This document shows, piece by piece, positions 1 through 9,031 of a DNA stretch of 64,000 nucleotides. The DNA is from Bradyrhizobium sp. ISRA464. Its GTDB lineage: Bacteria > Pseudomonadota > Alphaproteobacteria > Rhizobiales > Xanthobacteraceae. The stretch lies in contig NZ_CP094526.1 in the NCBI RefSeq assembly GCF_029910095.1, positions 372,001 through 436,000 of the forward strand, read 5' to 3'. The notes below the pieces were generated by a model that saw only the letters and a program-made list of their open reading frames with translations, ran no database searches and was not told the origin of the DNA. Numbering within the stretch: position 1 is the stretch's first letter; the number at the start of each line of letters is the position of its first letter. The position numbers and the translations under genes were made by a program.

Positions 1-106
1 CACTGGCGCGGGCGCGGATGGCATCGCGGGTGGTATCGTGGGCATCATCGCGGCTGGTATCGTCGCCACTGGCGCCGCTGATCGCGCGGCGTATCAGCGC
101 AGTTGA
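1..106 (+). CDS. 3' end of a Gly/Ala/Ile-rich protein (partial, frame uncertain)
   Basis: Only the last ~34 codons lie in the window. In the frame ending with TGA at 104-106 the product is a Gly/Ala/Ile/Val-rich stretch (GGIVGIIAAGIVATGA) resembling a glycine-zipper membrane segment. All Ile codons are ATC and all Gly codons GGC or GGT, as in the neighbouring genes. The stop lies 3 bp before a hairpin terminator. A second frame, ending with TGA at 79-81, gives a His/Trp/Arg/Gly-rich peptide like the secreted proteins downstream, but it uses GGG for Gly, which the neighbours avoid. I favour the first frame. Function unknown. Confidence 0.4.
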   Translation, partial: TGAGADGIAGGIVGIIAAGIVATGAADRAAYQRS

Positions 107-109
107 GAC

Positions 110-140
110 ACGGGCCCGTGAGCAGCGGGCCCGTTGTCGT
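110..140 (+). terminator. Rho-independent terminator
   Basis: A perfect 9-bp stem (110-118 with 126-134, ACGGGCCCG) with a 7-nt loop is followed by TGTCGTTCT. It closes the partial gene at the window start. Confidence 0.7.
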
Positions 141-208
141 TCTCAGCCATGAAACCGGCAGATTCGAGCGACCCAGATGATGTTCATCGAAATCTGCAGG
201 AGTTGATC

Positions 209-538
209 ATGATCAGATGGATCGGTGTTGCCGTTGTCGCAGGCGTGCTCGCGCTTCACGCGCCGGTATCGGCGGCTGCCGCCGCGCCAGCCAAGTCGCA
301 ACCGGCCGCGCAACAACAGGGTGCGGGCAAAGCGACGGACCTCAGCGCACAACGCCATCATCGCCGCTACCATCGCCACCACTTTCACGGCTACCGGCCC
401 TATTATGACCGGCCGTACTACCGACCCTATTACCGGCCGTATCCTTATTACTACGGACGGCCCTACTACTATCGGCCCTATCCGTATGCTGCGCCGGCGC
501 CGTTCACCTTCGGCTTCGGATTCGGCCCGTTCTGGTGA
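209..538 (+). CDS. Small secreted Tyr/Pro/Arg/His-rich protein
   Basis: 109 residues. An N-terminal signal peptide (about residues 1-23: MIRW, then a hydrophobic Val/Ala/Leu core, cleavage near VSAAAAAP) is followed by a His/Arg run (RHHRRYHRHHFHGY). The C-terminal half is built of PYY, RPYY and RPYPYYY units ending in FTFGFGFGPFW. The product is probably exported and low-complexity. The start at 209 is chosen over an upstream in-frame TTG because AGGAG (198-202) sits 6 bp before it and a signal peptide follows directly. It is a single-gene unit between terminators at 110-140 and 582-612. No enzymatic domain is visible. Tyr/His-rich exported proteins of this kind are often envelope or metal-binding proteins, but that is only inference here. 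Confidence 0.7.
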   Translation: MIRWIGVAVVAGVLALHAPVSAAAAAPAKSQPAAQQQGAGKATDLSAQRHHRRYHRHHFHGYRPYYDRPYYRPYYRPYPYYYGRPYYYRPYPYAAPAPFTFGFGFGPFW

Positions 539-581
539 TGCAGGCGCTATTGCTGCCTGCGTAGCAGGAGACGGAAGGCAG

Positions 582-612
582 GAGCAGTTCCGTTCGATCG
601 GAACTGCTCTTG
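582..612 (+). terminator. Rho-independent terminator
   Basis: A perfect 11-bp stem (582-592 with 599-609, GAGCAGTTCCG) closes a 6-nt loop TTCGAT and is followed by TTGCT. It lies 44 bp after the Tyr/Pro-rich gene. Confidence 0.8.
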
Positions 613-858
613 CTGATCAAGATCGTTCGGCGAAGACTGAAGAAAGCCGGTGAATTGGATCAGGGCGTGAAGCCTTTGACCAGCAGCACCATAGCCTGCA
701 CGCCGGCTTTGCAGTTCCTCTCGGACTTTTCGTCGCACGCGCGTTCATGGCGCATTCACTTGGGCATTTCTAGCGTCACGGGAGCGACTGCAACGAACGC
801 AATGAGACCGGCTGCGATGCGGCGCGGTTCTGATTGCTGTTGTCAGGGAGGTCCAGAG
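613..858. other. Intergenic region, presumed promoter of the Gly/His-rich gene
   Basis: No coding potential was seen. The stretch presumably carries the promoter of the gene at 859; I could not pick out a convincing -35/-10 pair. Confidence 0.4.
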
Positions 859-1431
859 ATGAGGGAGAGATATTTGCGGCGCGGATTGGTGCGCCGTCTC
901 GGTGTCGCAGCGGCCGCGATCTTCACGTTGTCGATCGCCTCGCAGCAGCGCGCAGAAGCGCTGTCACTGGCGAGTCCAGGCACATCGCCCGCGGCGAAGT
1001 CTGCAGCAGACGGAACGACGATTCAGGTTCGGCATGGCGGCTTCCATGGCGGCGGAGGTTTTCATGGCGGTGGCTTCCGCGGCGGTGGTTTCCATGGAGG
1101 CGGTTTCCACGGTGGTGGCTTCCGCGGCTTTCACGGCGGCGGCTTTCGTGCCGCGCCGGCGTTCCATGGCGGCTATCGCTATGGCGACTTTCATCGCCAC
1201 TATGGCGGCTACCACCGCTTCTACGGCGGCGGTTATCGCTACGGATACCGGCCTTACTATCGCCGGCACTTCCATCACCGGCGTTTCTTCTATGGTCCGT
1301 CCTACTACTATCCGGCCTACTATCATCACCGCCGTTGCCGGGTGATCTGGACCTATTACGGGCCGCGCCGGATCTGCCGGCCGTGGTGGTGGCATCGCCG
1401 TCACTATTGGCGGCCCTACGGCTATTGGTGA
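859..1431 (+). CDS. Secreted Gly/His/Tyr/Arg-rich repeat protein
   Basis: 190 residues. An N-terminal signal peptide (about 1-34: RRGLVRRLG, then a hydrophobic core, ending near QRAEA) is followed by a short Ser/Ala/Thr linker. Residues 60-97 carry tandem GGGFHGGGFR-type repeats, and the tail is rich in Tyr, His, Arg and Trp, ending RPYGYW. One Cys pair sits in the tail (CRVIWTYY and ICRPWWW). The start at 859 is supported by GGGAGG at 846-851, 7 bp upstream, and by the signal peptide; the frame is open further upstream but without an SD. A terminator follows at 1447. The product is probably an exported low-complexity envelope protein of unknown function. It shares style, not sequence, with the protein at 209-538. 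Confidence 0.7.
   Translation: MRERYLRRGLVRRLGVAAAAIFTLSIASQQRAEALSLASPGTSPAAKSAADGTTIQVRHGGFHGGGGFHGGGFRGGGFHGGGFHGGGFRGFHGGGFRAAPAFHGGYRYGDFHRHYGGYHRFYGGGYRYGYRPYYRRHFHHRRFFYGPSYYYPAYYHHRRCRVIWTYYGPRRICRPWWWHRRHYWRPYGYW
1036..1149 (+). repeat. Tandem GGGFHGGGFR-coding repeats
   Basis: In-frame degenerate repeats encode GGFHGGG and GGFRGGG units (residues 60-97 of the protein at 859-1431). They use mixed GGC/GGT/GGA codons, so selection is on the protein rather than recent DNA slippage. Confidence 0.8.
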
Positions 1432-1446
1432 GGGTTGAAATGACAG

Positions 1447-1473
1447 CGGGCGCCAAACGGCGCCCGTCTTGTT
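1447..1473 (+). terminator. Rho-independent terminator
   Basis: An 8-bp stem CGGGCGCC (1447-1454) pairs with GGCGCCCG (1459-1466) around a 4-nt loop AAAC and is followed by TCTTGTT. It lies 15 bp after the Gly/His-rich gene. Confidence 0.8.
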
Positions 1474-1491
1474 AAGTCATGCGATCCGCGC

Positions 1492-1701
1492 TTAGTCCCA
1501 GTTCTTCAACTTCCAGGACTTGATCTTCCAAGGCGTCAGGTTTTCCATCCGCCACTGCGTCCAGCGCTCCGGCGGCCAGTGGCTGAGACGTGAGGTCTGC
1601 TTCACCTCAGGCAACGGATCGATGATGCGCGGCGCGGCGCGGCGGCGCTTCTGCCGCGTCGCCTCGCTGATCATATCGACGAATTCGCGCTTCTCGGCCA
1701 C
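1492..1701 (-). CDS. Conserved-looking 69-residue hypothetical protein
   Basis: 69 residues, basic and Trp-rich. A helical N-terminus (AEKREFVDMISEATRQKRRR) is followed by a C-terminal half with a Trp cluster (HWPPERWTQWRMENLTPWK). It has no signal peptide or membrane segment. The GTG start at 1699-1701 is preceded by GAGGAG six bases away. It lies downstream of leuC on the same strand and may be read through from it. Its SD lies inside a long hairpin (1706-1738), which suggests translational control. I do not recognise a family. Codon use is like the neighbouring genes, so it is probably real. Confidence 0.55.
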   Translation of the reverse strand: MAEKREFVDMISEATRQKRRRAAPRIIDPLPEVKQTSRLSHWPPERWTQWRMENLTPWKIKSWKLKNWD

Positions 1702-1705
1702 GTCC

Positions 1706-1738
1706 GGCTCCTCGCGAAGCTGATCTTCGCAAGGAGCC
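1706..1738 (-). promoter_or_regulatory. Hairpin sequestering the SD of the 69-residue gene
   Basis: A 14-bp stem pairs 1706-1719 with 1725-1738, with one wobble pair and a 5-nt loop. On the minus-strand transcript the 3' arm contains the GAGGAG ribosome-binding site of the gene starting at 1701. No U-run follows, so it does not look like a terminator. Confidence 0.6.
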
Positions 1739-1817
1739 AGTGTGCGTAAGGTGCGTTAACGGGCCGTTTCCGAAACGGCTCCAGCTTGAAGCAAGAGCCG
1801 CAGCGAAACGCCAGCGT

Positions 1818-3224
<1,407 letters not shown>

Positions 3225-3502
3225 GAGCGTCAGCTCCAAGGGCAACTCAGTGAGAAATTCGATGATGGGCGGCTTGAGCGCGGCGACGCGCGAGCAGGCG
3301 AAAGCGTCCGGCAGCGTTACGCTGCGGGCGTAAGCTCCGACGTCGCCGACGTTGCAAAGCGTCCGAAAAACCGGCCGGGCAGCCGCGAGCGATCGTCGAT
3401 CACGACGCGCTGGCAGGGCTGGCTAGCTTGATCCGGAACCATTCTAAATTTCTAACACAGGGCAAAGCCCTGCGACAATCAATCGATGCGCGGGGCGCCC
3501 CT

Positions 3503-3619
3503 GTCGTCATTGCCGGGCTTGACCCGGCAATCCATCGATCCTGAGCACGGCGTTCTCATGATGATGGATGCGCGGGTCATCCCCGATCAGGTCGGGGACA
3601 GGCGCCCGCGCATGACGAG
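3503..3619. repeat. Dispersed palindromic intergenic repeat (TTGCCGGGCTTGACC type)
   Basis: An imperfect inverted repeat carries the arms TTGCCGGGCTTGACCCGGCAA and a second palindromic half (GATGCGCGGGTCATCCCC... to CGCCCGCGCATGACG). It is related to the elements at about 10374, 19783, 20050 and 21990. This style of repeat is common between genes in Bradyrhizobium and Rhodopseudomonas. Confidence 0.7.
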
Positions 3620-3649
3620 TTGGAGCTGTCCACCAGATAGGTATGCCGC

Positions 3650-3681
3650 AACAAAAAAGCGCGGGGTGAGCCCGCGCTTTT
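3650..3681 (-). terminator. Terminator of the rpsP-rplS operon
   Basis: On the minus strand an 11-bp stem (3671-3681 with 3655-3665, AAAAGCGCGGG) with a 5-nt loop is followed by a run of Ts (CTTTTTTG). It lies 85 bp after the rplS stop, with one repeat element in between. Confidence 0.85.
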
Positions 3682-3700
3682 GATCACATCGGATTCTTGT

Positions 3701-3756
3701 TCTGACGCGTTTTCTTCACGCGAACCGGTACCCACTTCGCTCGAAAACGCTACGAG
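3701..3756. repeat. Dispersed repeat (ACGCGAACCGG...CGCTCGAAAACGCT type), copy 1
   Basis: About 54 bp, nearly identical (roughly 50 of 54 positions by eye) to 23502-23554, where the same element lies inside the ccmC coding sequence. Here it sits in the rplS 3' untranslated region. Confidence 0.75.
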
Positions 3757-3765
3757 GCGGATGGA

Positions 3766-4146
3766 TTACTCGTTGACGGCCGCGGCGCGGTCCTGCTTCT
3801 CGACGATGCGGGCCGACTTGCCGCGCAGGCTGCGCAGATAATAGAGCTTGGCGCGACGCACCTTGCCGCGACGGACCACCTTGATCGAGTCGATCATCGG
3901 CGACATCACCGGGAAGACGCGCTCGACGCCTTCGCCGTAGGAGATCTTGCGCACGGTGAAGCTCTCGTTGAGGCCCGAGCCGGAGCGGCCGATGCAGACG
4001 CCCTCATAGGCCTGCACGCGGGTACGCTCGCCTTCGACCACCTTCACGTTGACGATGACGGTATCGCCGGGTGCGAATTCCGGGATCTCCTTGGTGGCGG
4101 AGAGCTTGTCGAACTGCTCTTTTTCGAGCTGCTGAATAAGGTTCAT
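3766..4146 (-). CDS. rplS: 50S ribosomal protein L19
   Basis: 126 residues, standard L19 length. It lies at the 30S/50S interface. Family features visible are the N-terminal helix, [16 protein letters not shown], the [10 protein letters not shown] loop and the basic C-terminal [14 protein letters not shown]. The start at 4146 ([11 protein letters not shown]) matches the family; 54 bp upstream there is an in-frame ATG without family similarity. It is the last gene of the rpsP-rimM-(MDR)-trmD-rplS operon, 109 bp after trmD, and is closed by the terminator at 3650. Confidence 0.98.
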   Translation of the reverse strand: MNLIQQLEKEQFDKLSATKEIPEFAPGDTVIVNVKVVEGERTRVQAYEGVCIGRSGSGLNESFTVRKISYGEGVERVFPVMSPMIDSIKVVRRGKVRRAKLYYLRSLRGKSARIVEKQDRAAAVNE

Positions 4147-4255
4147 TGAAATCTCCATCGGCGGCGCGCCCAGCCTTTGGCGGGCTGCGCAAACGTCCAT
4201 CTATCCTGCGCGTGTGCGGATTTGCGCGCTCCTATAAGGCAAAGCACAGGGTTTG

Positions 4256-5002
4256 TCACCCGTCTGTCGTGCTTTTTGTCCGCCCCGGCGCGGCTTTTTG
4301 GCCGGCCTTTCTGGCCCAGAGATCCGGCCGCCGGGCCTGGGTCAGGGCCTCGGATTGGGCCAGGCGCCAGGCCGCAACCTTGGCGTGATCGCCGGAAATG
4401 AGGATTTCCGGGATCTGGCGGCCCTCAAACTCCTGCGGGCGGGTATATTGGGGGTATTCCAGTAGTCCTTCGGAGAAGCTCTCATCGGTTCCGGAGGCCT
4501 GCTTCCCCATCACCCCCGGCAACAGCCGAACACAGGCGTCGATCAGCGCCATCGCGGCGATTTCGCCGCCCGACAGAACGTAATCGCCGATCGAGACCTC
4601 CTCGAGGGCGCGGGCCTCGATGACACGCTGGTCGATGCCCTCGAAGCGGCCGCAGACGATCAAGGGGCCGGGCCCCGCCGCAAGCTCAATAATCTGAGCC
4701 TGGGTCAATGGCCGACCGCGGGGGCTCATCAGGATCCGCGGCCGGTCCGGCGTGACAGCGGCGGCATCGATCGCGGCGGCCAGCACGTCGGCGCGCAGCA
4801 CCATGCCCGGGCCGCCGCCGGCCGGGGTGTCGTCGACGCTGCGGTGCTTGTCGGTGGCGGAAGCGCGGATGTCGCGCGCCTCCAGCGCCCAGAGGCCGCC
4901 GGCCAGCGCCCGCCCGGCCAGGCTCACGCCGAGCGGCCCCGGAAACATGTCCGGGAACAGGGTCAGCACGGTCGCGCGCCAGGGTGCGGGGTGGGATGTC
5001 AT
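4256..5002 (-). CDS. trmD: tRNA (guanine37-N1)-methyltransferase TrmD
   Basis: 248 residues. It methylates G37 next to the anticodon using SAM and so prevents +1 frameshifting. It has a SPOUT knot fold: the N-terminal [13 protein letters not shown], the GGGPGMVLR loop and the knot region [21 protein letters not shown] are all present. A family-typical C-terminal domain follows, with a basic Ala/Lys tail. It starts 9 bp after the stop of the MDR gene, with AGAGG before the ATG, so the two are very probably co-transcribed and coupled. Confidence 0.98.
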   Translation of the reverse strand: MTSHPAPWRATVLTLFPDMFPGPLGVSLAGRALAGGLWALEARDIRASATDKHRSVDDTPAGGGPGMVLRADVLAAAIDAAAVTPDRPRILMSPRGRPLTQAQIIELAAGPGPLIVCGRFEGIDQRVIEARALEEVSIGDYVLSGGEIAAMALIDACVRLLPGVMGKQASGTDESFSEGLLEYPQYTRPQEFEGRQIPEILISGDHAKVAAWRLAQSEALTQARRPDLWARKAGQKAAPGRTKSTTDG

Positions 5003-5011
5003 GGCCTCTGG

Positions 5012-6094
5012 TTACGGCACCACGGCTGTGAGGTCGAGGCTCTGCATCATCGCGGCCGCGTCTACCGCGCGGCGGAAGTCGGCGAGCTTGAACGTTGCTA
5101 CGTTGATCTTGCGCAGATCCAGCAGGCCTTCGGCGGCGAGGCCAGCAAGCTGCCCCGGCGCGGTCCGGTCATACATGAACTGCCCGACCACTTCCCAGTC
5201 GTTGGCAAGCATCTCGCGGAAGGAGAGCTCGAGCGGCACCTCGGCGCTGCCCATCAGCACCATCCGGCCGCCACGACGCAGCGCGCGCAGGCTCGACAAT
5301 GTGGTCGACGTGCTCTTGGCGGCGCCGAGCAGATCGAGCGCGACGTCAGCGGTGCCGCCCGCGGCGCGGCGGATGATCGGCAGGTCGCTTGTCGCGTCGC
5401 CGGTGACGACAGCGGGAATGACGCGCGGTCCGAAGGCATCGCGCAATTGATCGAGCGCCGCCTGCTTGCGTCCGACCGCAACGACGCGGCCCGCACCCAT
5501 CGCGACCGCGAGCATCACGGCGCCCGAGCCGAAATAGCCGGTGGCGCCGTTGATGATGATGGTTTGCCCGCCGCGCAGGCCGGAGCGCTGTAATCCGCCG
5601 AACGGCACGATCAGCTTCGCCAGCCCAATCAGCTCGGTTGCCGGCTTGTCGTCGAGATTGGCGAGCGGCGTCACGCAGGCGGCCGGCCAATGCGCTGTTT
5701 CCGCGAACACGCCGTCGCGCCAGCGCGCCTGCAGCGCCAGCGCCTCCGGCGTCGTCACCGTCGCGGTGAGGCCGATCAGGATCTGCGGCGGATCGCGGTC
5801 CGGCACGTCGCCGCGCAGATGCGGGCTCAGGAATACACGGTCGCCGCTTTGGACATGCGTGACGTTCTCGCCGGTCGTGACGACGCGCGCGATCGCGTTG
5901 GTGCCGGGCACGAACGGCATCGGCGGCAGGCTGTAGGGCAAGGCACCCGACAGCAGTCTGTTGGTGTAGGACAGCACCATGCCGGCTTCGATGCTGACGA
6001 CGACGCCGTCGGGCGCGGGCTTCGGCGTCGGGACGTCATCGAAGCGAAGATCATTGTGTGCGTGCAGCCGCCAGGCTTTGTGCGTGCTTGTCAT
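5012..6094 (-). CDS. MDR-superfamily (zinc-free quinone oxidoreductase-like) dehydrogenase
   Basis: 360 residues. Medium-chain dehydrogenase/reductase: an N-terminal GroES-like domain (PAPDGVVVSIEAGMVLSYTN), then a Rossmann domain with INGATGYFGSGAVMLAVAMG (NADPH-binding AxGxxG type). The zinc-ligand Cys/His pattern of alcohol dehydrogenases is absent, so it belongs to the quinone-reductase-like branch. The substrate is unknown. It sits inside the rpsP-rimM-trmD-rplS operon, between rimM (112 bp upstream) and trmD (9 bp downstream), an unusual place. The start at 6094 (MTSTHKAWRLH) has only a weak SD; an in-frame start 63 bp upstream is possible. It may have its own promoter in the 112-bp gap. 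Confidence 0.85.
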   Translation of the reverse strand: MTSTHKAWRLHAHNDLRFDDVPTPKPAPDGVVVSIEAGMVLSYTNRLLSGALPYSLPPMPFVPGTNAIARVVTTGENVTHVQSGDRVFLSPHLRGDVPDRDPPQILIGLTATVTTPEALALQARWRDGVFAETAHWPAACVTPLANLDDKPATELIGLAKLIVPFGGLQRSGLRGGQTIIINGATGYFGSGAVMLAVAMGAGRVVAVGRKQAALDQLRDAFGPRVIPAVVTGDATSDLPIIRRAAGGTADVALDLLGAAKSTSTTLSSLRALRRGGRMVLMGSAEVPLELSFREMLANDWEVVGQFMYDRTAPGQLAGLAAEGLLDLRKINVATFKLADFRRAVDAAAMMQSLDLTAVVP

Positions 6095-6206
6095 TCTGGT
6101 GCGTTCCCGTTGCTCGTCCCGGGCAAGGGAGGCAGGACCCGGGACACATTGTCGCAACAGTCCATGTATGACGAAACCGGGACAGTGCCAGCCGGCGGGA
6201 GTTTCG

Positions 6207-6728
6207 TCACGCCGCCGACGGATCGTCGCCGTCGATTTCCTGCGGCAGCTCGATCACCACGCGCCCGCCGGCGAGATCGACGGTCGGCACCACGGCATTG
6301 GTGAAGGGAAGCAGCATCGTCGCGCCCTGCGGCGGGGCAATCTCGATGATGTCGCCGGCGCCGAAATTATGGATCGCGATCACCTTGCCGAGCGGCTGCT
6401 CCGCGGTCGTCACCGCGGCAAGCCCGATAAGGTCGGTGTGGTAATACTCGCCGTCGTCGGTCTCGGGCAACCGGTCGCGCGGGACATACAGTTCGAGGCC
6501 GTTAAGCCGCTCGGCCTCGTCACGCGTGGCGACGCCCTTCAGCGTCACCACCAGATGGTCCTTGGCTTCACGCACATGCGTGACCTCGAACTGGCGGGTG
6601 CCGTCTTTGGTCAGCAGCGGGCCGTAATCCTGCACGGCCAGCGGGTCTTCGGTGAAGGTCCATAGCCGGACGGCGCCGCGCACGCCATGCGCAGCGCCGA
6701 TACGGGCGACGCAGACCGGTGCAGCCAC
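6207..6728 (-). CDS. rimM: 16S rRNA processing protein RimM
   Basis: 173 residues, normal for RimM. It binds S19 and helps mature the 3' domain of the 30S subunit. The N-terminal RimM domain ([24 protein letters not shown]) is followed by the PRC-barrel domain ([45 protein letters not shown]). The start is GTG at 6726-6728, 17 bp after the rpsP stop; the SD is poor, so translation probably depends on coupling to rpsP. Confidence 0.96.
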   Translation of the reverse strand: MAAPVCVARIGAAHGVRGAVRLWTFTEDPLAVQDYGPLLTKDGTRQFEVTHVREAKDHLVVTLKGVATRDEAERLNGLELYVPRDRLPETDDGEYYHTDLIGLAAVTTAEQPLGKVIAIHNFGAGDIIEIAPPQGATMLLPFTNAVVPTVDLAGGRVVIELPQEIDGDDPSAA

Positions 6729-6745
6729 CGCGGTCGCCGTTCAGC

Positions 6746-7078
6746 TTATGCCTTGGCGGCGGCTTCGGCCTGCGCCTTGCGCTCCTTGCGCGGCACGGCC
6801 TTCTCGGGGTTGTTGCGCGCCTTGCGCTTCACGACGCCGGCGGCATCGAGGAAGCGGGTCACGCGATCCGACGGCTGCGCGCCCTTGGCGAGCCAGGCCT
6901 TCACCTTGTCCATGTCGAGCTTCAGGCGCGCCTCGCTGTCCTTCGGCAGCAGCGGATTGAAGTGGCCGAGACGCTCGATGAAGCGGCCATCGCGAGGGAA
7001 GCGCGAGTCGGCGACGACGACGTGATAGACCGGACGCTTCTTGGTGCCTGCGCGAGCGAGGCGGATAACAACGGACAT
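6746..7078 (-). CDS. rpsP: 30S ribosomal protein S16
   Basis: 110 residues. It begins [20 protein letters not shown] and contains [13 protein letters not shown], the S16 signature. The Lys/Ala-rich C-terminal extension ([13 protein letters not shown]) is typical of alphaproteobacterial S16. It is the first ribosomal gene of the rpsP-rimM-trmD-rplS operon, 85 bp downstream of ffh. Confidence 0.98.
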   Translation of the reverse strand: MSVVIRLARAGTKKRPVYHVVVADSRFPRDGRFIERLGHFNPLLPKDSEARLKLDMDKVKAWLAKGAQPSDRVTRFLDAAGVVKRKARNNPEKAVPRKERKAQAEAAAKA

Positions 7079-7163
7079 CTAGTTCTCCTTCAAAATACGA
7101 TGTGTTCGTTTGATTGGCATTCCGCGTCGCGCAGGCCGCATGCGAACCGTCGCGACGAATTCC

Positions 7164-8711
7164 TCATTTCTTCTTGCCCGGGAAGCCGCCGAGGCCCGGC
7201 AGCGTCGGCTTGCCGCTGAGGCCGGTCAGTCCCGGCAGGTTCGGCAGGCCGCCGCGCAGGCCGGCGGGTAAATCCTTCGGCAGGTTCGGCAGGCCGCCAC
7301 CGGCGCCGCCCTGCATCTTCTCGGCGAGCGCCTTCATCTCCTCGGGCGAGGGCGGCTTCATGCCGCCGCCAAAGCCCATCGCCTGCGCGATGCCGGCGAG
7401 CGGGCCGCGCTTGCCGGAGCCCATGGCCTTCATCATGTCGGCCATGTTCCGGTGCATCTTCAGGAGCTTGTTGACGTGCTCGACGCTCTGGCCGGCGCCG
7501 GCCGCGATACGCTTCTTTCGACTCGCCTTCAGGATGTCCGGGTTCTTGCGCTCCTGCCGCGTCATCGAATCGATGATCGCGACCTGGCGCTTGATGATCC
7601 TGTCGTCGATGCCGGCAGCGGCGATCTGGTTCTTCATCTTGGCGATGCCGGGCATCATGCCCATCAGGCCGCCGATGCCGCCCATATTCGCCATCTGCTG
7701 CAATTGCTCGCGCATGTCGTTGAGGTCGAACTGACCCTTGCGCATGCGCTCGGCGGTGCGCGCGGCCTTCTCGGCGTCAATATTTGCGGCCGCCTTCTCG
7801 ACCAGCGAGACGACGTCGCCCATGCCGAGGATGCGGCCGGCGATGCGGCTCGGGTGGAAGTCCTCCAGCGCATCGGTCTTTTCGCCGGTGCCGATCAGCT
7901 TGATCGGCTTGCCGGTGACCGCGCGCATCGAGAGCGCAGCGCCGCCGCGGCCGTCGCCGTCGACACGGGTCAGCACGATGCCGGTGAGGCCGACGCGCTG
8001 GTCGAACGAGCGCGCGAGGTTGACCGCGTCCTGGCCGGTGAGGGAATCCGCGACCAGCAGCACTTCATGCGGATTGGCGGCGGCTTTGATCTCGGCCGCC
8101 TCCTTCATCATCTCTTCGTCGAGCGTGGTGCGGCCGGCGGTGTCGAGCAGCACCACGTCGTAGCCGCCGAGCTTACCGGCTTCGAGCGCGCGCCGCGCAA
8201 TCTGCGGCGGCATCTGCCCGGCAACGATCGGCAGCGTCGGAATATCGAGATCGCGGCCGAGCACAGCGAGCTGCTCCATCGCCGCCGGGCGGTAGACGTC
8301 GAGCGAGGCCATCAGCACCTTGCGCTTGTCGCGCTGGACCATGCGGCGGGCGAGCTTCGCGGTGGTGGTGGTCTTACCGGAGCCCTGCAGACCGACCATC
8401 ATGATCGGAACCGGGGGCACCGTGTTGATGTCGATGGTCTGTCCATCGGAGCCGAGCGTGGCGACGAGCTCGTCATGGACGATCTTCACCACCATCTGGC
8501 CGGGTGTCACCGACTTGACGACGGTGGCGCCGATCGCCTGCTCGCGGACCCTCTCGGTGAAACTGCGGACCACTTCGAGCGCGACGTCGGCTTCGAGCAG
8601 CGCGCGGCGCACCTCGCGCATCGCGGCATCGACGTCCTTTTCGGTCAGCGCACCGCGCCCCGTCAGACGATCGAGAATGCCACCAAGCCTTTCCGACAGA
8701 TTGTCGAACAA
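7164..8711 (-). CDS. ffh: Signal recognition particle protein Ffh (SRP54)
   Basis: 515 residues. It is the GTPase that binds signal peptides and 4.5S RNA and delivers ribosomes to FtsY (encoded at 21045). N domain about 1-90; G domain with GLQGSGKTTTT (residues 107 onward, P-loop Lys113), DTAGR and TRVDGDGRGG; Met-rich M domain from about 300; Gly/Leu/Pro-rich tail ending GGFPGKKK. The start is TTG at 8709-8711, supported by AAGGA 8 bp upstream and by the family N-terminus MFDNLSERLGG. It heads the minus-strand block with rpsP. Confidence 0.98.
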   Translation of the reverse strand: MFDNLSERLGGILDRLTGRGALTEKDVDAAMREVRRALLEADVALEVVRSFTERVREQAIGATVVKSVTPGQMVVKIVHDELVATLGSDGQTIDINTVPPVPIMMVGLQGSGKTTTTAKLARRMVQRDKRKVLMASLDVYRPAAMEQLAVLGRDLDIPTLPIVAGQMPPQIARRALEAGKLGGYDVVLLDTAGRTTLDEEMMKEAAEIKAAANPHEVLLVADSLTGQDAVNLARSFDQRVGLTGIVLTRVDGDGRGGAALSMRAVTGKPIKLIGTGEKTDALEDFHPSRIAGRILGMGDVVSLVEKAAANIDAEKAARTAERMRKGQFDLNDMREQLQQMANMGGIGGLMGMMPGIAKMKNQIAAAGIDDRIIKRQVAIIDSMTRQERKNPDILKASRKKRIAAGAGQSVEHVNKLLKMHRNMADMMKAMGSGKRGPLAGIAQAMGFGGGMKPPSPEEMKALAEKMQGGAGGGLPNLPKDLPAGLRGGLPNLPGLTGLSGKPTLPGLGGFPGKKK

Positions 8712-9014
8712 TGCCGTTGTCCTTTGCCTAAGCAGGCGCCCAGATCACATCATCGCCCGCGGGGGTGATGACGACGTAAGAGGTCTCGACGGATCGCCAA
8801 GGGGATTACCAAGCGGATCGTCAAGACGATGGTCCAAACACTTTCGCGCCCGAGGGCGCATCGCGCTGTCGGGCGTTGACCTCCGGCCTCCAGGACCGGT
8901 CGGCGGGTCGAAAAGACGGATCTTTCCGAGAAAGTGGCCGCGTTAAACGCTGCCGGGAGCGGAAAGTCAAGGAAAGTTTGCACGTCCACGGCTCGGGACA
9001 AACGATAAGGCACT
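8712..9014. other. Divergent intergenic region
   Basis: This 303-bp stretch between the divergent ffh and MBL genes has no convincing gene; open frames on the minus strand have no SD or domain. It presumably holds the ffh promoter. Confidence 0.4.
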
Positions 9015-9031
9015 GAAAACACGTTGTTTTC
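9015..9031. promoter_or_regulatory. Perfect 7+3+7 inverted repeat before the MBL gene
   Basis: GAAAACA-CGT-TGTTTTC is perfectly dyad-symmetric and AT-rich in a GC-rich background. It abuts the first possible start codon of the next gene (TTG, 9032). It could be an operator or the foot of a small hairpin; no U-run follows on either strand. Confidence 0.35.

Noticed and set aside
1..81. His/Trp/Arg-rich frame ending at TGA 79-81 as the gene at the window edge
   Set aside because: It uses GGG for most Gly codons, unlike the neighbours; the alternative frame ending at 106 has natural codon use, though the matter is not settled.
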